Source of the DNA: Christensenellaceae bacterium
Lineage (GTDB): Bacteria; Bacillota; Clostridia; Christensenellales; CAAEEZ01
NCBI GenBank assembly: GCA_020024085.1
Contig: JAHHUG010000030.1
Location: 1-13,660 of the forward strand
DNA: 13,660 bases
Direction of reading: 5' to 3'
Shown: one piece after another, positions 1-6,632 of the stretch
Layout: each line of letters starts with the position of its first letter
Numbering within the stretch: position 1 is the stretch's first letter
The notes under the pieces: generated by a model
What the model was told of the DNA's origin: nothing
Seen by the model: only the letters and a program-made list of their open reading frames with translations
Databases searched by the model: none
Translations under genes and position numbers: made by a program

Positions 1-1
1 G

Positions 2-157
2 GACATTGTAAAGGGCAAAAATATTTTGCTAGTTGATGATGTACTTACTACTGGTAGCACTGCTAACGAGTGCAGTAGGGTGTTACTAAATGCAGGTGCA
101 AGGTCGGTAAAAGTGCTTGTTGTTGCAACCGTTGAAGAAAAATTGTATCTTGTTTAA
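2..157 (+). CDS. comF: ComF family phosphoribosyltransferase-like protein, C-terminal end (5' truncated)
   Basis: Only the last 51 codons are present; the gene begins before the window and ends with TAA at 155-157. The visible residues contain the type I phosphoribosyltransferase PRPP-binding loop, LLVDDVLTTGST (hydrophobic strand, two Asp, then TTGST), followed by a helix and a beta strand ending VKVLVVATV. In the ComF/GntX family this loop sits near the C-terminus, as here. ComF proteins are linked to DNA uptake in competent bacteria and may act in nucleotide recycling; the exact reaction is not settled for the family. Position just upstream of secA matches the comF-secA neighbourhood of Bacillus, which favours ComF over another phosphoribosyltransferase such as Apt or PyrE. 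In Bacillus a flagellar gene set and hpf lie between the two; here secA follows after 131 bases. Confidence 0.8.
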   Translation, partial: DIVKGKNILLVDDVLTTGSTANECSRVLLNAGARSVKVLVVATVEEKLYLV

Positions 158-186
158 TGCTAAATGTTTTATTATGCGACAAAAAT

Positions 187-205
187 GTAGTTATAAAATA
201 ACTAC
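187..205. repeat. Perfect 8-bp inverted repeat in the comF-secA intergenic region
   Basis: The arms GTAGTTAT (187-194) and ATAACTAC (198-205) are perfect reverse complements separated by AAA. No T-run follows, so it is not a standard intrinsic terminator. It lies about 27 bases upstream of the proposed secA -35 box. It could be a DNA operator, an RNA hairpin ending the comF message, or chance in AT-rich DNA. Confidence 0.5.
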
Positions 206-231
206 TATACATAACTTTATATTTATTTGGA

Positions 232-260
232 TTGCTAAAATTGGGGATTTAGTGTAAAAT
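232..260 (+). promoter_or_regulatory. Candidate sigma-A promoter for secA-prfB-tsaD
   Basis: TTGCTA (232-237) and TAAAAT (255-260) are separated by 17 bases, the optimal sigma-A spacing. The predicted start, about 267, would leave a leader of only about 20 bases before the secA ATG. The -35 matches four of six consensus bases and the -10 five of six. It is the best-spaced pair in the 131-base gap. Confidence 0.5.
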
Positions 261-288
261 TATATGTATAAAACCAAGAGGAGAGAAT

Positions 289-2943
289 ATGGGTTTATTT
301 AATAAAATTTTTCCTTCAGAAAATGATAGGAATGTAAAGAAAATCAAAAAAATAGCCGATAAGGTACTTGCTTTAGATGAGGAGTTTACCAAAAAAACTG
401 ATAATGAGTTAAAGGCTATGACCGAAAAACTAAAAAATAGATATTCTAACGGGGAGAGTTTAGATAACTTACTACCAGAGGCTTTTGCTACTTGTAGAGA
501 GGCTGCATCAAGAGTGCTTAAAATGAAGCATTTCCCAGTTCAAATTATGGGTGGTATTTGCTTGCACGAGGGCAGAATCGCAGAGATGCATACTGGTGAA
601 GGTAAAACTTTAGTTGCAACACTTCCTGCTTACCTAAATGCTCTTACTGGCAAAAGTGTATTTGTTGTAACTGTCAACGATTACCTAGCTAGCCGTGATG
701 CTGAGTGGATGGGCAAAATATTCAAGTTTTTAGGTATGACCGTTGGTGTGGTTGTAAGCAATATGAAGCCAGAGGCTAAAAAACAAGCATACGCATGTGA
801 CATTATTTATGCTACAAACAATGAGCTTGGATTTGACTATCTTCGTGACAATATGGTTCTTGAAAAAGAGGATAAGGTTCAAAAGGAACTTTATTTTGCC
901 ATTGTCGATGAGGTGGATAGTATTTTGATTGATGAGGCTCGTACTCCATTAATCATTAGTGGTGCTGGTTCAAAAAGCAGTGATTTGTATGTAAAGGCTA
1001 ATAGATTTGTAAAAACTTTAGGCGAGGAAGATTACTTTGTAGAGGAAAAGGACAAGACAGTAAACCTAACTGAAGTTGGTGTTGCAAAGGCTGAATTATA
1101 CTTCAAACTAACAAACCTTGCAGACCCAGATAATACCGACCTTGTTCATCATATCCGTCAAGCACTAAAAGCTAATATCATTATGAAAAAGGATAGCGAT
1201 TACATAGTAAGTGATGGTGAAGTACTTATCGTTGATGAGTTCACTGGTAGACTTATGATTGGTCGTAGATATTCTGATGGATTGCACCAAGCTATCGAGG
1301 CAAAGGAAAATGTTGCAATTAGGGCAGAAAACAAAACTATGGCAACAATCACTTTCCAAAACTATTTTAGATTGTTTGAAAAACTTAGTGGTATGACCGG
1401 TACTGCTAAAACTGAGGAAGATGAGTTTAAGGGTATTTACGGACTAGATGTAGTTGTCCTACCTACAAACTTACCTATCAAGAGAATTGATGAAAATGAC
1501 AGAATTTATCCTACCGTTAATGGCAAAATTAAGTGTGTAATTGAGGATATCAAGGACTGCTACGATAGAGGACAACCAGTTCTAGTTGGTACTGTTACTG
1601 TTGAAAAGAGTGAACAACTTGCTCGTGAGCTTCGTAGAGAGCATATTCCTTGCAAAGTTCTTAATGCTAAAAACCACGCTTTAGAAGCAGAAATTGTTGC
1701 CCAAGCTGGTAAAAAAGGTGCAGTTACTATTGCTACTAATATGGCAGGTCGTGGTACTGATATTATGCTAGGTGGTAATGCAGAGTACCTTGCAAAAGAG
1801 GAGATGTTAAAGCTTGGTTATGAGCATAATGTTATCGAGCAAGCAACCTCATTTGCTACTATTACCGATGAGGAAATACTAAAGGCTAGAGATAAATATA
1901 ATCAACTTTATAAAAAATATAAAGAGCAAACCGATAAGGAAAAACAAGAGGTAAAAGCTGTTGGTGGACTAAGAATTATCGGTACTGAAAGACACGAAAG
2001 TAGAAGAATTGATAATCAGCTTCGTGGTCGTGCTGGTCGTCAAGGCGATGAGGGTTCTAGTGTGTTCTATATCTCTATGGAGGACGATATCGCAAGATTA
2101 TTCGGTGGAGAAAAGATGCAAGCCGTTGCTCAAACTCTTAATGCCGAGGAAGATGAACCTATCACAAATTCTATTATTTCAAAGTCTATCGAAAGAGCTC
2201 AAAAGTCTATCGAGGGCAGAAACTATTCTATTAGAAAACAAGTGCTTGCCTACGATAATGTAATGAACCAACAAAGAGAGATAATCTACCAAGAAAGAAA
2301 CAAGATTATTGATGGTATAGAGTTGCATAGTCAAATCCTTGATATGATTAACGAGGTATCTCAAGATGTAGTTAAGTATTATGCCGATTATGATACCGAC
2401 TATAACAACTGGGATTATGATGCATTTAATAGAGCTATTGAAGCAAGATTGCTTAATGCTAACACAAACTTTATGAATCCTCAAAGAGCATCTGTTTATG
2501 ATGTTTACAAGTTGTCAGAAATGATTACCGAGGAGGCTAAAAAGCAATATGAAGAAAAAATAGAAAGGGCAAAAGAGGCAGGAGTTGACTTTAGCAAGAT
2601 TGAAAGATTTATTATGCTAAAGGTAATCGACTCTAAATGGATGGCTCATATTGATAATATGGACGTTCTTCGCCACGGTATTGGACTTCGTGCATACGGA
2701 CAAAGAGACCCAGTTATTGCTTACCAAAAGGAAGGTTTTGATATGTTTGAGGAGATGCTTGATACTATCAAAACTGATACCGTTTGTTACCTACTTAAGA
2801 TTAGTTTAGATGAGAAGGAACAAAATCAAGAAGAACTTGTAAAAAATTCTCCAGCTCATGTTGAAAAAAAGGTTGGTAGAAATGACCCATGCCCATGTGG
2901 TAGTGGCAAAAAATACAAAAACTGTTGTGGTAGAAACAAATAA
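289..2943 (+). CDS. secA: Preprotein translocase motor ATPase SecA
   Basis: SecA is the cytoplasmic ATPase that pushes unfolded preproteins through the SecYEG channel. The 884-residue protein is complete and slightly longer than Bacillus SecA. Visible motifs: nucleotide-binding fold 1 with Walker A GEGKT at 103-107 (within MHTGEGKT) and Walker B DEVD at 207-210; the second motor domain with AGRGTDI at 486-492 and QLRGRAGRQGD at 577-587; the helical scaffold region around SKWMAHIDNMDVLRHGIGLR; and a C-terminal zinc-binding SEC-C tail with Cys868, Cys870, Cys879 and Cys880, which in other bacteria helps bind SecB or ribosomes. The ATG at 289 has the ribosome binding site GAGGAG about 5 bases upstream and begins with the typical MGLFNKIF. 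secE lies about 7.4 kb downstream in another unit. prfB follows 17 bases after the stop, so the two are probably co-transcribed, as in Bacillus. Confidence 0.98.
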   Translation: MGLFNKIFPSENDRNVKKIKKIADKVLALDEEFTKKTDNELKAMTEKLKNRYSNGESLDNLLPEAFATCREAASRVLKMKHFPVQIMGGICLHEGRIAEMHTGEGKTLVATLPAYLNALTGKSVFVVTVNDYLASRDAEWMGKIFKFLGMTVGVVVSNMKPEAKKQAYACDIIYATNNELGFDYLRDNMVLEKEDKVQKELYFAIVDEVDSILIDEARTPLIISGAGSKSSDLYVKANRFVKTLGEEDYFVEEKDKTVNLTEVGVAKAELYFKLTNLADPDNTDLVHHIRQALKANIIMKKDSDYIVSDGEVLIVDEFTGRLMIGRRYSDGLHQAIEAKENVAIRAENKTMATITFQNYFRLFEKLSGMTGTAKTEEDEFKGIYGLDVVVLPTNLPIKRIDENDRIYPTVNGKIKCVIEDIKDCYDRGQPVLVGTVTVEKSEQLARELRREHIPCKVLNAKNHALEAEIVAQAGKKGAVTIATNMAGRGTDIMLGGNAEYLAKEEMLKLGYEHNVIEQATSFATITDEEILKARDKYNQLYKKYKEQTDKEKQEVKAVGGLRIIGTERHESRRIDNQLRGRAGRQGDEGSSVFYISMEDDIARLFGGEKMQAVAQTLNAEEDEPITNSIISKSIERAQKSIEGRNYSIRKQVLAYDNVMNQQREIIYQERNKIIDGIELHSQILDMINEVSQDVVKYYADYDTDYNNWDYDAFNRAIEARLLNANTNFMNPQRASVYDVYKLSEMITEEAKKQYEEKIERAKEAGVDFSKIERFIMLKVIDSKWMAHIDNMDVLRHGIGLRAYGQRDPVIAYQKEGFDMFEEMLDTIKTDTVCYLLKISLDEKEQNQEELVKNSPAHVEKKVGRNDPCPCGSGKKYKNCCGRNK

Positions 2944-2960
2944 TCTACTTTAGGAGTGTT

Positions 2961-4062
2961 ATGTTAGACTTTTTTGAAACCAAACAAAAACTAAAGAATT
3001 TTAGAGATATTGTAGAAACTGCAAGAGGTTCTCTTTGACTTAGATAAGGTTGAGTTAGAAATTAAAGAGCTTGAAAAAGAGCAACAAAAAGAGGACTTTT
3101 GGCTAGATACAGAAAAAGCTCAAGTCGTTTCTAGTAAGCTTAAAAGAAAGCAAAGTATGATTCAAAAAAACAAGACATTTCTATCAAGAATCGAGGATAA
3201 TGAGACTATGCTTGAGCTTGTAGAAATGGAACTTGATGAGGAGGAGTCAAAATCGCTTGAAATCGAGCTAAATAGACTAGAAAAGGACCTTGAAAAGTAT
3301 AGACTTGAGACCTTGTTTAAGGGTAAATATGATGGCTTGAATGCCATTTTAACCCTTCACGCAGGTGCAGGTGGTACAGAGGCTCAAGATTGGGTAAGTA
3401 TGCTATACCGAATGTACTCTCGATTTGTAGAAAAATCAAATAAATATACCCTTACAGTACTTGATGTACTTGATGGCGATGAGGCAGGGTACAAATCTAT
3501 TACCTTTAGAATTGAGGGTGATAATGCGTACGGATTTTTCAAAGCAGAAAAGGGTGTTCACAGGCTTGTAAGAATTTCTCCATTTGATGCAAATAAAAGA
3601 AGACATACTTCCTTTGCATCGCTTGAGGTTATGCCGGAAATTATTGATAATGACGATATAGTTATTCGCCCAGAGGACTTAAAGGTAGATGTTTATCGTA
3701 GTAGTGGTGCAGGTGGACAGCATGTAAACAAGACATCTTCTGCTGTTAGAATGACACATATTCCAACTGGAATAATTGTTCAATGCCAAAACGAACGAAG
3801 TCAAATCCAAAATAGAGAAACTGCACTTAATATGCTTAAGGGAAAACTAGCTGAACTTAAGGAAAGAAAACAGCAGGAAGAGGCAGAAAGTATTCAAGGT
3901 GACCTTAAGAGAATTGAGTGGGGTAGTCAAATTAGGAGTTATGTTTTTTGCCCATATACAATGGTTAAAGACCACCGTACAGGCTACGAAACAGGTAATA
4001 TTAGTGCCGTTATGGACGGCGATATCGAAGATTTTATTTACGAATATTTGAAGAGATGTTAA
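2961..4062 (+). CDS. prfB: Peptide chain release factor 2 (RF2), made by programmed +1 frameshift
   Basis: RF2 recognises UGA and UAA stop codons and triggers peptide release. The coding path is 2961-3035 joined to 3037-4062: 25 codons from the ATG at 2961, an in-frame TGA at 3036-3038, then a +1 shift that skips T3036 and reads on to TAA at 4060-4062. The product is 366 residues, the usual RF2 length; reading only the second frame would lose the N-terminal helical domain. The stop-recognition tripeptide SPF is at residues 206-208 (SPF marks RF2; RF1 has PxT), and the catalytic GGQ is at 251-253 in SSGAGGQHVNKTSSAVR. The residue five before the first G of GGQ's preceding pair is Ser, not the Thr of E. 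coli K-12. The ribosome binding site AGGAG (2952-2956) is only 4 bases from the ATG. secA ends 17 bases upstream and tsaD starts 1 base after the stop. Confidence 0.97.
3024..3039 (+). promoter_or_regulatory. prfB programmed +1 ribosomal frameshift site
   Basis: Frame 0 reads AGA GGT TCT CTT TGA C. The internal Shine-Dalgarno-like AGAGGT (3024-3029) lies one codon before the slippery CTT (3033-3035), and the TGA (3036-3038) is followed by C, a weak termination context. This is the arrangement known from RF2 genes of many bacteria: slow termination when RF2 is scarce allows CTT-tRNA to slip +1 onto TTT, so RF2 limits its own synthesis. The internal element is weaker than the E. coli AGGGGG; GAGGT is the part complementary to the 16S 3' end. 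Confidence 0.95.
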
Positions 4063-4063
4063 T

Positions 4064-5125
4064 ATGAGTTACGAAGAAATAGTTAATGAAAAGTTTAATA
4101 AAATAAAGGATAAAAAAGATATCATAATACTTGGTATTGAGTCTAGTTGTGATGAAACTGCTGCTGCTGTTGTAAAGGGTGGCAGAGAGGTTTTGTCTAA
4201 TGTTGTGGCATCGCAAATTGATATTCACCGTAGATTTGGTGGGGTTGTGCCAGAGATTGCAAGTAGAAACCATATAACTGCTATTGATAATGTTGTAAAT
4301 AATGCTCTAAAAGATGCAAATATGACATTTAAGGATATTGATTGTATCGCTGTTACTTATGGAGCAGGACTTCTAGGTGCATTGCTTGTTGGTGTAAGTT
4401 ATGCAAAGGCTCTTTCTTTTGCAAAAAAGATTCCACTAATTGCTGTTAGTCATATCAAAGGACATATTTCTGCAAACTATGTTGCATCAAAGGAATTAGA
4501 GCCACCTTATATGTGTTTGTTATGTTCGGGTGGACATACTGCAATTATCAAAACTGACGATTACGACAAGGTGGAATTGATTGGTAGTACACTTGATGAT
4601 GCTGTTGGCGAGGCTTTTGATAAGGTTGCAAGGGTTCTTGGTTTGCATTATCCAGGTGGACCAGAAGTTCAAAAACTTGCCGAAAGTGGAAAGCCAACTA
4701 TAAAGTTTAATAAACCATTCAAGGGCGAGAAAACTTATAATTTCTCATATAGTGGACTAAAAACAGGTGTAATTAACTATATCCATAACAATGAGGAAAA
4801 GGGTGTAGAAATCAACAAAGCCGATGTTGCTTGCTCATTCCAAGAGACAGCAGTATCTATGCTTGTAGATAATGTTGTAAGGGCTGCAGTGGATTACAAT
4901 ATGAAAAAAATCGTTGTTGCAGGTGGCGTTGGTGCTAACAAACGATTGAGAGAGATGCTTAAGGAAAAGGCTTCAAAAAAAGGTATCGAGGTATACTATC
5001 CACCACTAAATTTGTGTACCGATAATGCTGTTATGATTGCAAGTGCAGGATACTTTATGATTAAGTCGGGTTGTTCTCTTGCTCCAATAGATTTAGATGC
5101 AAGCTCAACAGTAAAAATCGTATAG
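4064..5125 (+). CDS. tsaD: tRNA N6-adenosine threonylcarbamoyltransferase TsaD
   Basis: TsaD (Kae1/YgjD/Gcp family) transfers the threonylcarbamoyl group from threonylcarbamoyl-AMP to A37 of tRNAs reading ANN codons, together with TsaB and TsaE, neither of which is visible here. The 353-residue protein has the ASKHA-fold phosphate loop GIESSCDETAAAVV, the metal-binding HxxxH (His130 and His134 in SHIKGH), the nucleotide-loop SGGHT, GEAFDKVARVLGL, and the C-terminal CTDNAVMIA with the metal-ligand Asp. The fold normally starts almost at the first residue, but here about 20 charged residues (MSYEEIVNEKFNKIKDKK) precede it and there is no internal Met to use instead, so the extension is probably real. 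The ATG is one base after the prfB stop, with only a weak purine-rich stretch (AAGAGATG) upstream, which suggests translational coupling to prfB. Confidence 0.96.
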   Translation: MSYEEIVNEKFNKIKDKKDIIILGIESSCDETAAAVVKGGREVLSNVVASQIDIHRRFGGVVPEIASRNHITAIDNVVNNALKDANMTFKDIDCIAVTYGAGLLGALLVGVSYAKALSFAKKIPLIAVSHIKGHISANYVASKELEPPYMCLLCSGGHTAIIKTDDYDKVELIGSTLDDAVGEAFDKVARVLGLHYPGGPEVQKLAESGKPTIKFNKPFKGEKTYNFSYSGLKTGVINYIHNNEEKGVEINKADVACSFQETAVSMLVDNVVRAAVDYNMKKIVVAGGVGANKRLREMLKEKASKKGIEVYYPPLNLCTDNAVMIASAGYFMIKSGCSLAPIDLDASSTVKIV

Positions 5126-5225
5126 TATTATATAATATAATAGATGGATTGTATTCATTATTTTATAAAAGAAGTTTGCAGTATAATCTAATCAAAATTA
5201 GGGTAAAATATTGCAGAAAATACAT

Positions 5226-5253
5226 AAGAAGATGTTTTATAGCATCTTTTTTT
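5226..5253 (+). terminator. Rho-independent terminator after tsaD
   Basis: AAGATG (5229-5234) pairs with CATCTT (5243-5248); wobble and A-T pairs extend the stem both ways, leaving a short UUAU loop, and T5247-T5253 form the U-tract. It lies about 100 bases after the tsaD stop and before a strong promoter, so it plausibly ends the secA-prfB-tsaD transcript. The stem is AT-rich. Confidence 0.7.
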
Positions 5254-5292
5254 ACTATATTGTGATATTTAAATAAAAGCAAGTAAAAATAT

Positions 5293-5321
5293 TTGACTTT
5301 TTGACTGATAATTGATAAAAT
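5293..5321 (+). promoter_or_regulatory. Sigma-A promoter of the L7Ae-rpsL-rpsG-fusA-tuf operon
   Basis: TTGACT (5293-5298) is followed after 17 bases by TAAAAT (5316-5321), preceded by TGA (5313-5315), an extended -10 TGn. A second TTGACT at 5301-5306 is 16 bases from TAATAA (5323-5328), so two overlapping promoters offset by 7-8 bases are possible. Transcripts would start near 5328, about 45 bases before the first gene. The rest of the 248-base gap before 5374 holds the tsaD terminator and nothing else I can identify. Confidence 0.8.
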
Positions 5322-5373
5322 GTAATAACTTGTAATAGGTACAAGTACTATAATATTGTAAAAAATTAGGTTT

Positions 5374-5625
5374 ATGAAAGATTTTATTACAAAATTAGCT
5401 AACAAGGATTTAAGAATTGTTGGAATAAAACAAGTCTTAAAATGTTTAGATAAAGGCGAAATTAGGTGTGTAATTTTAGCCGAAGATGCAGATAGTTATT
5501 TCAAGGAATGCGTGCTTGAGGAGGCAGAAAGCCATAAAGTAGAGGTAATAACCGTACCAACTAGGTTAGAACTTAGTAAATACTGCAAGGTCGATGTCCC
5601 AACAGCAGTTGCAGGACTAAAGTAA
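5374..5625 (+). CDS. rplGB: L7Ae/L30e-family ribosomal-like k-turn-binding protein (YbxF type)
   Basis: The 83-residue protein matches the bacterial L7Ae-like YbxF in length (82 in Bacillus) and in features: the early IVGIKQVLKCLDKGEIRCVILAEDAD, where the GxKQVxKxL-type segment contacts RNA, and a closing TRLELSKYCKVDVPTAVAG, resembling the RxELGxxCxVDVxAAxxAI of the family. Members bind kink-turn RNA. The gene is just upstream of rpsL, the Bacillus position. It starts with ATG and only a weak AGG (5368-5370) ahead, so expression may be lower than that of its neighbours. What differs is upstream: tsaD, not rpoC, precedes it, and the gene has its own promoter at 5293. The symbol rplGB is the newer Bacillus name for ybxF. 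Confidence 0.9.
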   Translation: MKDFITKLANKDLRIVGIKQVLKCLDKGEIRCVILAEDADSYFKECVLEEAESHKVEVITVPTRLELSKYCKVDVPTAVAGLK

Positions 5626-5636
5626 CAATTCGAGTA

Positions 5637-5695
5637 GCTGTACTTAAACAGCAATAAGAATGGGTATCCTTCGGGGTTGCTGGACGCTCATCCGA
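5637..5695 (+). ncRNA. Candidate structured 5' leader of rpsL with competing pairings
   Basis: Three pairings can be drawn in the 93-base gap before rpsL. A: GCTGT (5637-5641) with ACAGC (5648-5652), loop ACTTAA. B: CAGCAA (5649-5654) with TTGCTG (5677-5682), enclosing a small AUCC-UUCG-GGGU tetraloop hairpin (5666-5677). C: ATGGGTATCC (5660-5669) with GGACGCTCAT (5682-5691), nine of ten pairs counting wobbles. A and B exclude each other, and B and C would cross as a pseudoknot or compete. The strong SD AGGAGGT (5707-5713) follows. There is no U-tract, so control of translation or RNA processing is likelier than attenuation. No family assigned. Confidence 0.5.
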
Positions 5696-5718
5696 GAAAA
5701 TTTTACAGGAGGTAAAGT

Positions 5719-6090
5719 ATGCCAACAATTAATCAATTGATTAGGCAAGGCCGTCAAAAACAAGTTAAGAAATCTAATTCTCCAATTCTAGAGAATTGCC
5801 CTCAAAAGAGAGGTGTATGTCTTAGTGTAACCACTACTTCTCCAAAGAAGCCAAACTCTGCTCTTAGAAAAATCGCAAGAGTAAGACTAGTTAATGGTAT
5901 GGAAGGTACAGTTTACATTCCAGGTATTGGACATAACCTACAAGAGCACAGCGTTGTTCTAATGAGAGGCGGTAGAGTTAAGGACTTGATCGGTGTTAGA
6001 TATCACATTATCCGTGGTGCTCTAGACGCTGCTGGTGTTGCTAATAGAAAACAAGCAAGATCAAAATACGGTGCAAAAAAAGCTAAATAA
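5719..6090 (+). CDS. rpsL: 30S ribosomal protein S12
   Basis: S12 sits at the decoding centre of the 30S subunit and controls reading accuracy and streptomycin response. It is 123 residues, full length. The decoding loops are present: SPKKPNSALRK at 41-51 (Lys43 and Lys44 match E. coli K42/K43 numbered without Met) and GGRVKDLIGVRYH at 84-96 (Lys88, and Asp89, the residue RimO methylthiolates in E. coli). Several residues differ from the E. coli and Bacillus sequences I know: VCLSV instead of VCTRV at 33-37, Ser41 instead of Thr, and Ile91 (codon ATC, 5989-5991) where the motif normally has Pro (KDLPGVRYH). The first and last differences fall in or beside the streptomycin loops. The start ATG follows AGGAGGT by 5 bases. 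rpsG follows after 47 bases. Confidence 0.98.
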   Translation: MPTINQLIRQGRQKQVKKSNSPILENCPQKRGVCLSVTTTSPKKPNSALRKIARVRLVNGMEGTVYIPGIGHNLQEHSVVLMRGGRVKDLIGVRYHIIRGALDAAGVANRKQARSKYGAKKAK

Positions 6091-6137
6091 TTTCGGATGA
6101 AATTAACAACCAAATAAAATTATAAGGAGATAAGAAT

Positions 6138-6608
6138 ATGCCAAGACGTGCAGGAGTCCCAAAAAGAGATGTTCTACCAGATCCAGTATACGGAAGCAAG
6201 GTTATCACAAAGTTAATTAACCAAGTTATGTATGATGGCGAAAGAGGAACTGCTCAAGCAATCGTTTACGGGGCTTTTAATATAATTGAACAAAAAATGT
6301 CACTAAATCCAATGGATGTTTTCACAAAGGCTTTAGAAAATATTATGCCAGTACTTGAGGTTAAGGCTCGTAGAGTTGGTGGTTCAACATACCAAGTTCC
6401 ACTAGAGATTAGACCAGAGAGAAGACAAACATTAGGTATTAGATGGTTAGTACTTTTCGCAAGAAAGAGAGGCGAAAAGAAAATGGATGCTAGATTAGCT
6501 GGCGAAATCATGGATGCTTACAACAACACAGGTAATGCTGTTAAGAAGAAGGAAGATACACATCGTATGGCTGAAGCTAACAAGGCATTTGCACATTATC
6601 GTTGGTAA
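6138..6608 (+). CDS. rpsG: 30S ribosomal protein S7
   Basis: S7 starts assembly of the 30S head by binding the 3' major domain of 16S rRNA and lines the E site. At 156 residues it is the standard bacterial length. The N-terminus MPRRAGVPKRDVLPDPVYGS and the C-terminus AEANKAFAHYRW are family signatures, with the conserved RVGGSTYQVPLEIRPERR in the middle forming part of the RNA-binding surface. The ATG is preceded by AAGGAG about 8 bases away. It lies between rpsL (47 bases) and fusA (24 bases) in the str operon. In E. coli S7 represses the operon by binding the rpsL-rpsG gap; the 47-base gap here is AT-rich and I see no comparable fold. Confidence 0.98.
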   Translation: MPRRAGVPKRDVLPDPVYGSKVITKLINQVMYDGERGTAQAIVYGAFNIIEQKMSLNPMDVFTKALENIMPVLEVKARRVGGSTYQVPLEIRPERRQTLGIRWLVLFARKRGEKKMDARLAGEIMDAYNNTGNAVKKKEDTHRMAEANKAFAHYRW

Positions 6609-6632
6609 TCTAACGAGAGTGTAGGAGGAATC

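Noticed and set aside
2179..2484. Antisense open frame of 101 codons within secA
   Set aside because: It is the shadow of a highly conserved gene, lacks a convincing SD, and its composition follows the complement of secA codons.
3036..3038. In-frame TGA early in prfB, as if the gene were a pseudogene or the sequence had an error
   Set aside because: The context (AGAGGT, one codon, CTT TGA C) is the conserved RF2 frameshift signal and the joined product has the normal length and motifs.
5188..5201. CTAAT-CAAA-ATTAG hairpin and nearby TATAAT (5182-5187) in the tsaD-ybxF gap
   Set aside because: The stem is 5 AT-rich pairs without a T-run, and no -35 matches the TATAAT; nothing ties it to a gene.
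5688..6100. TCATCCGA (5688-5695) and its exact complement TCGGATGA (6093-6100) flanking rpsL
   Set aside because: An 8-base match about 400 bases apart is easily reached by chance in a window this size, and the flanks do not extend it.
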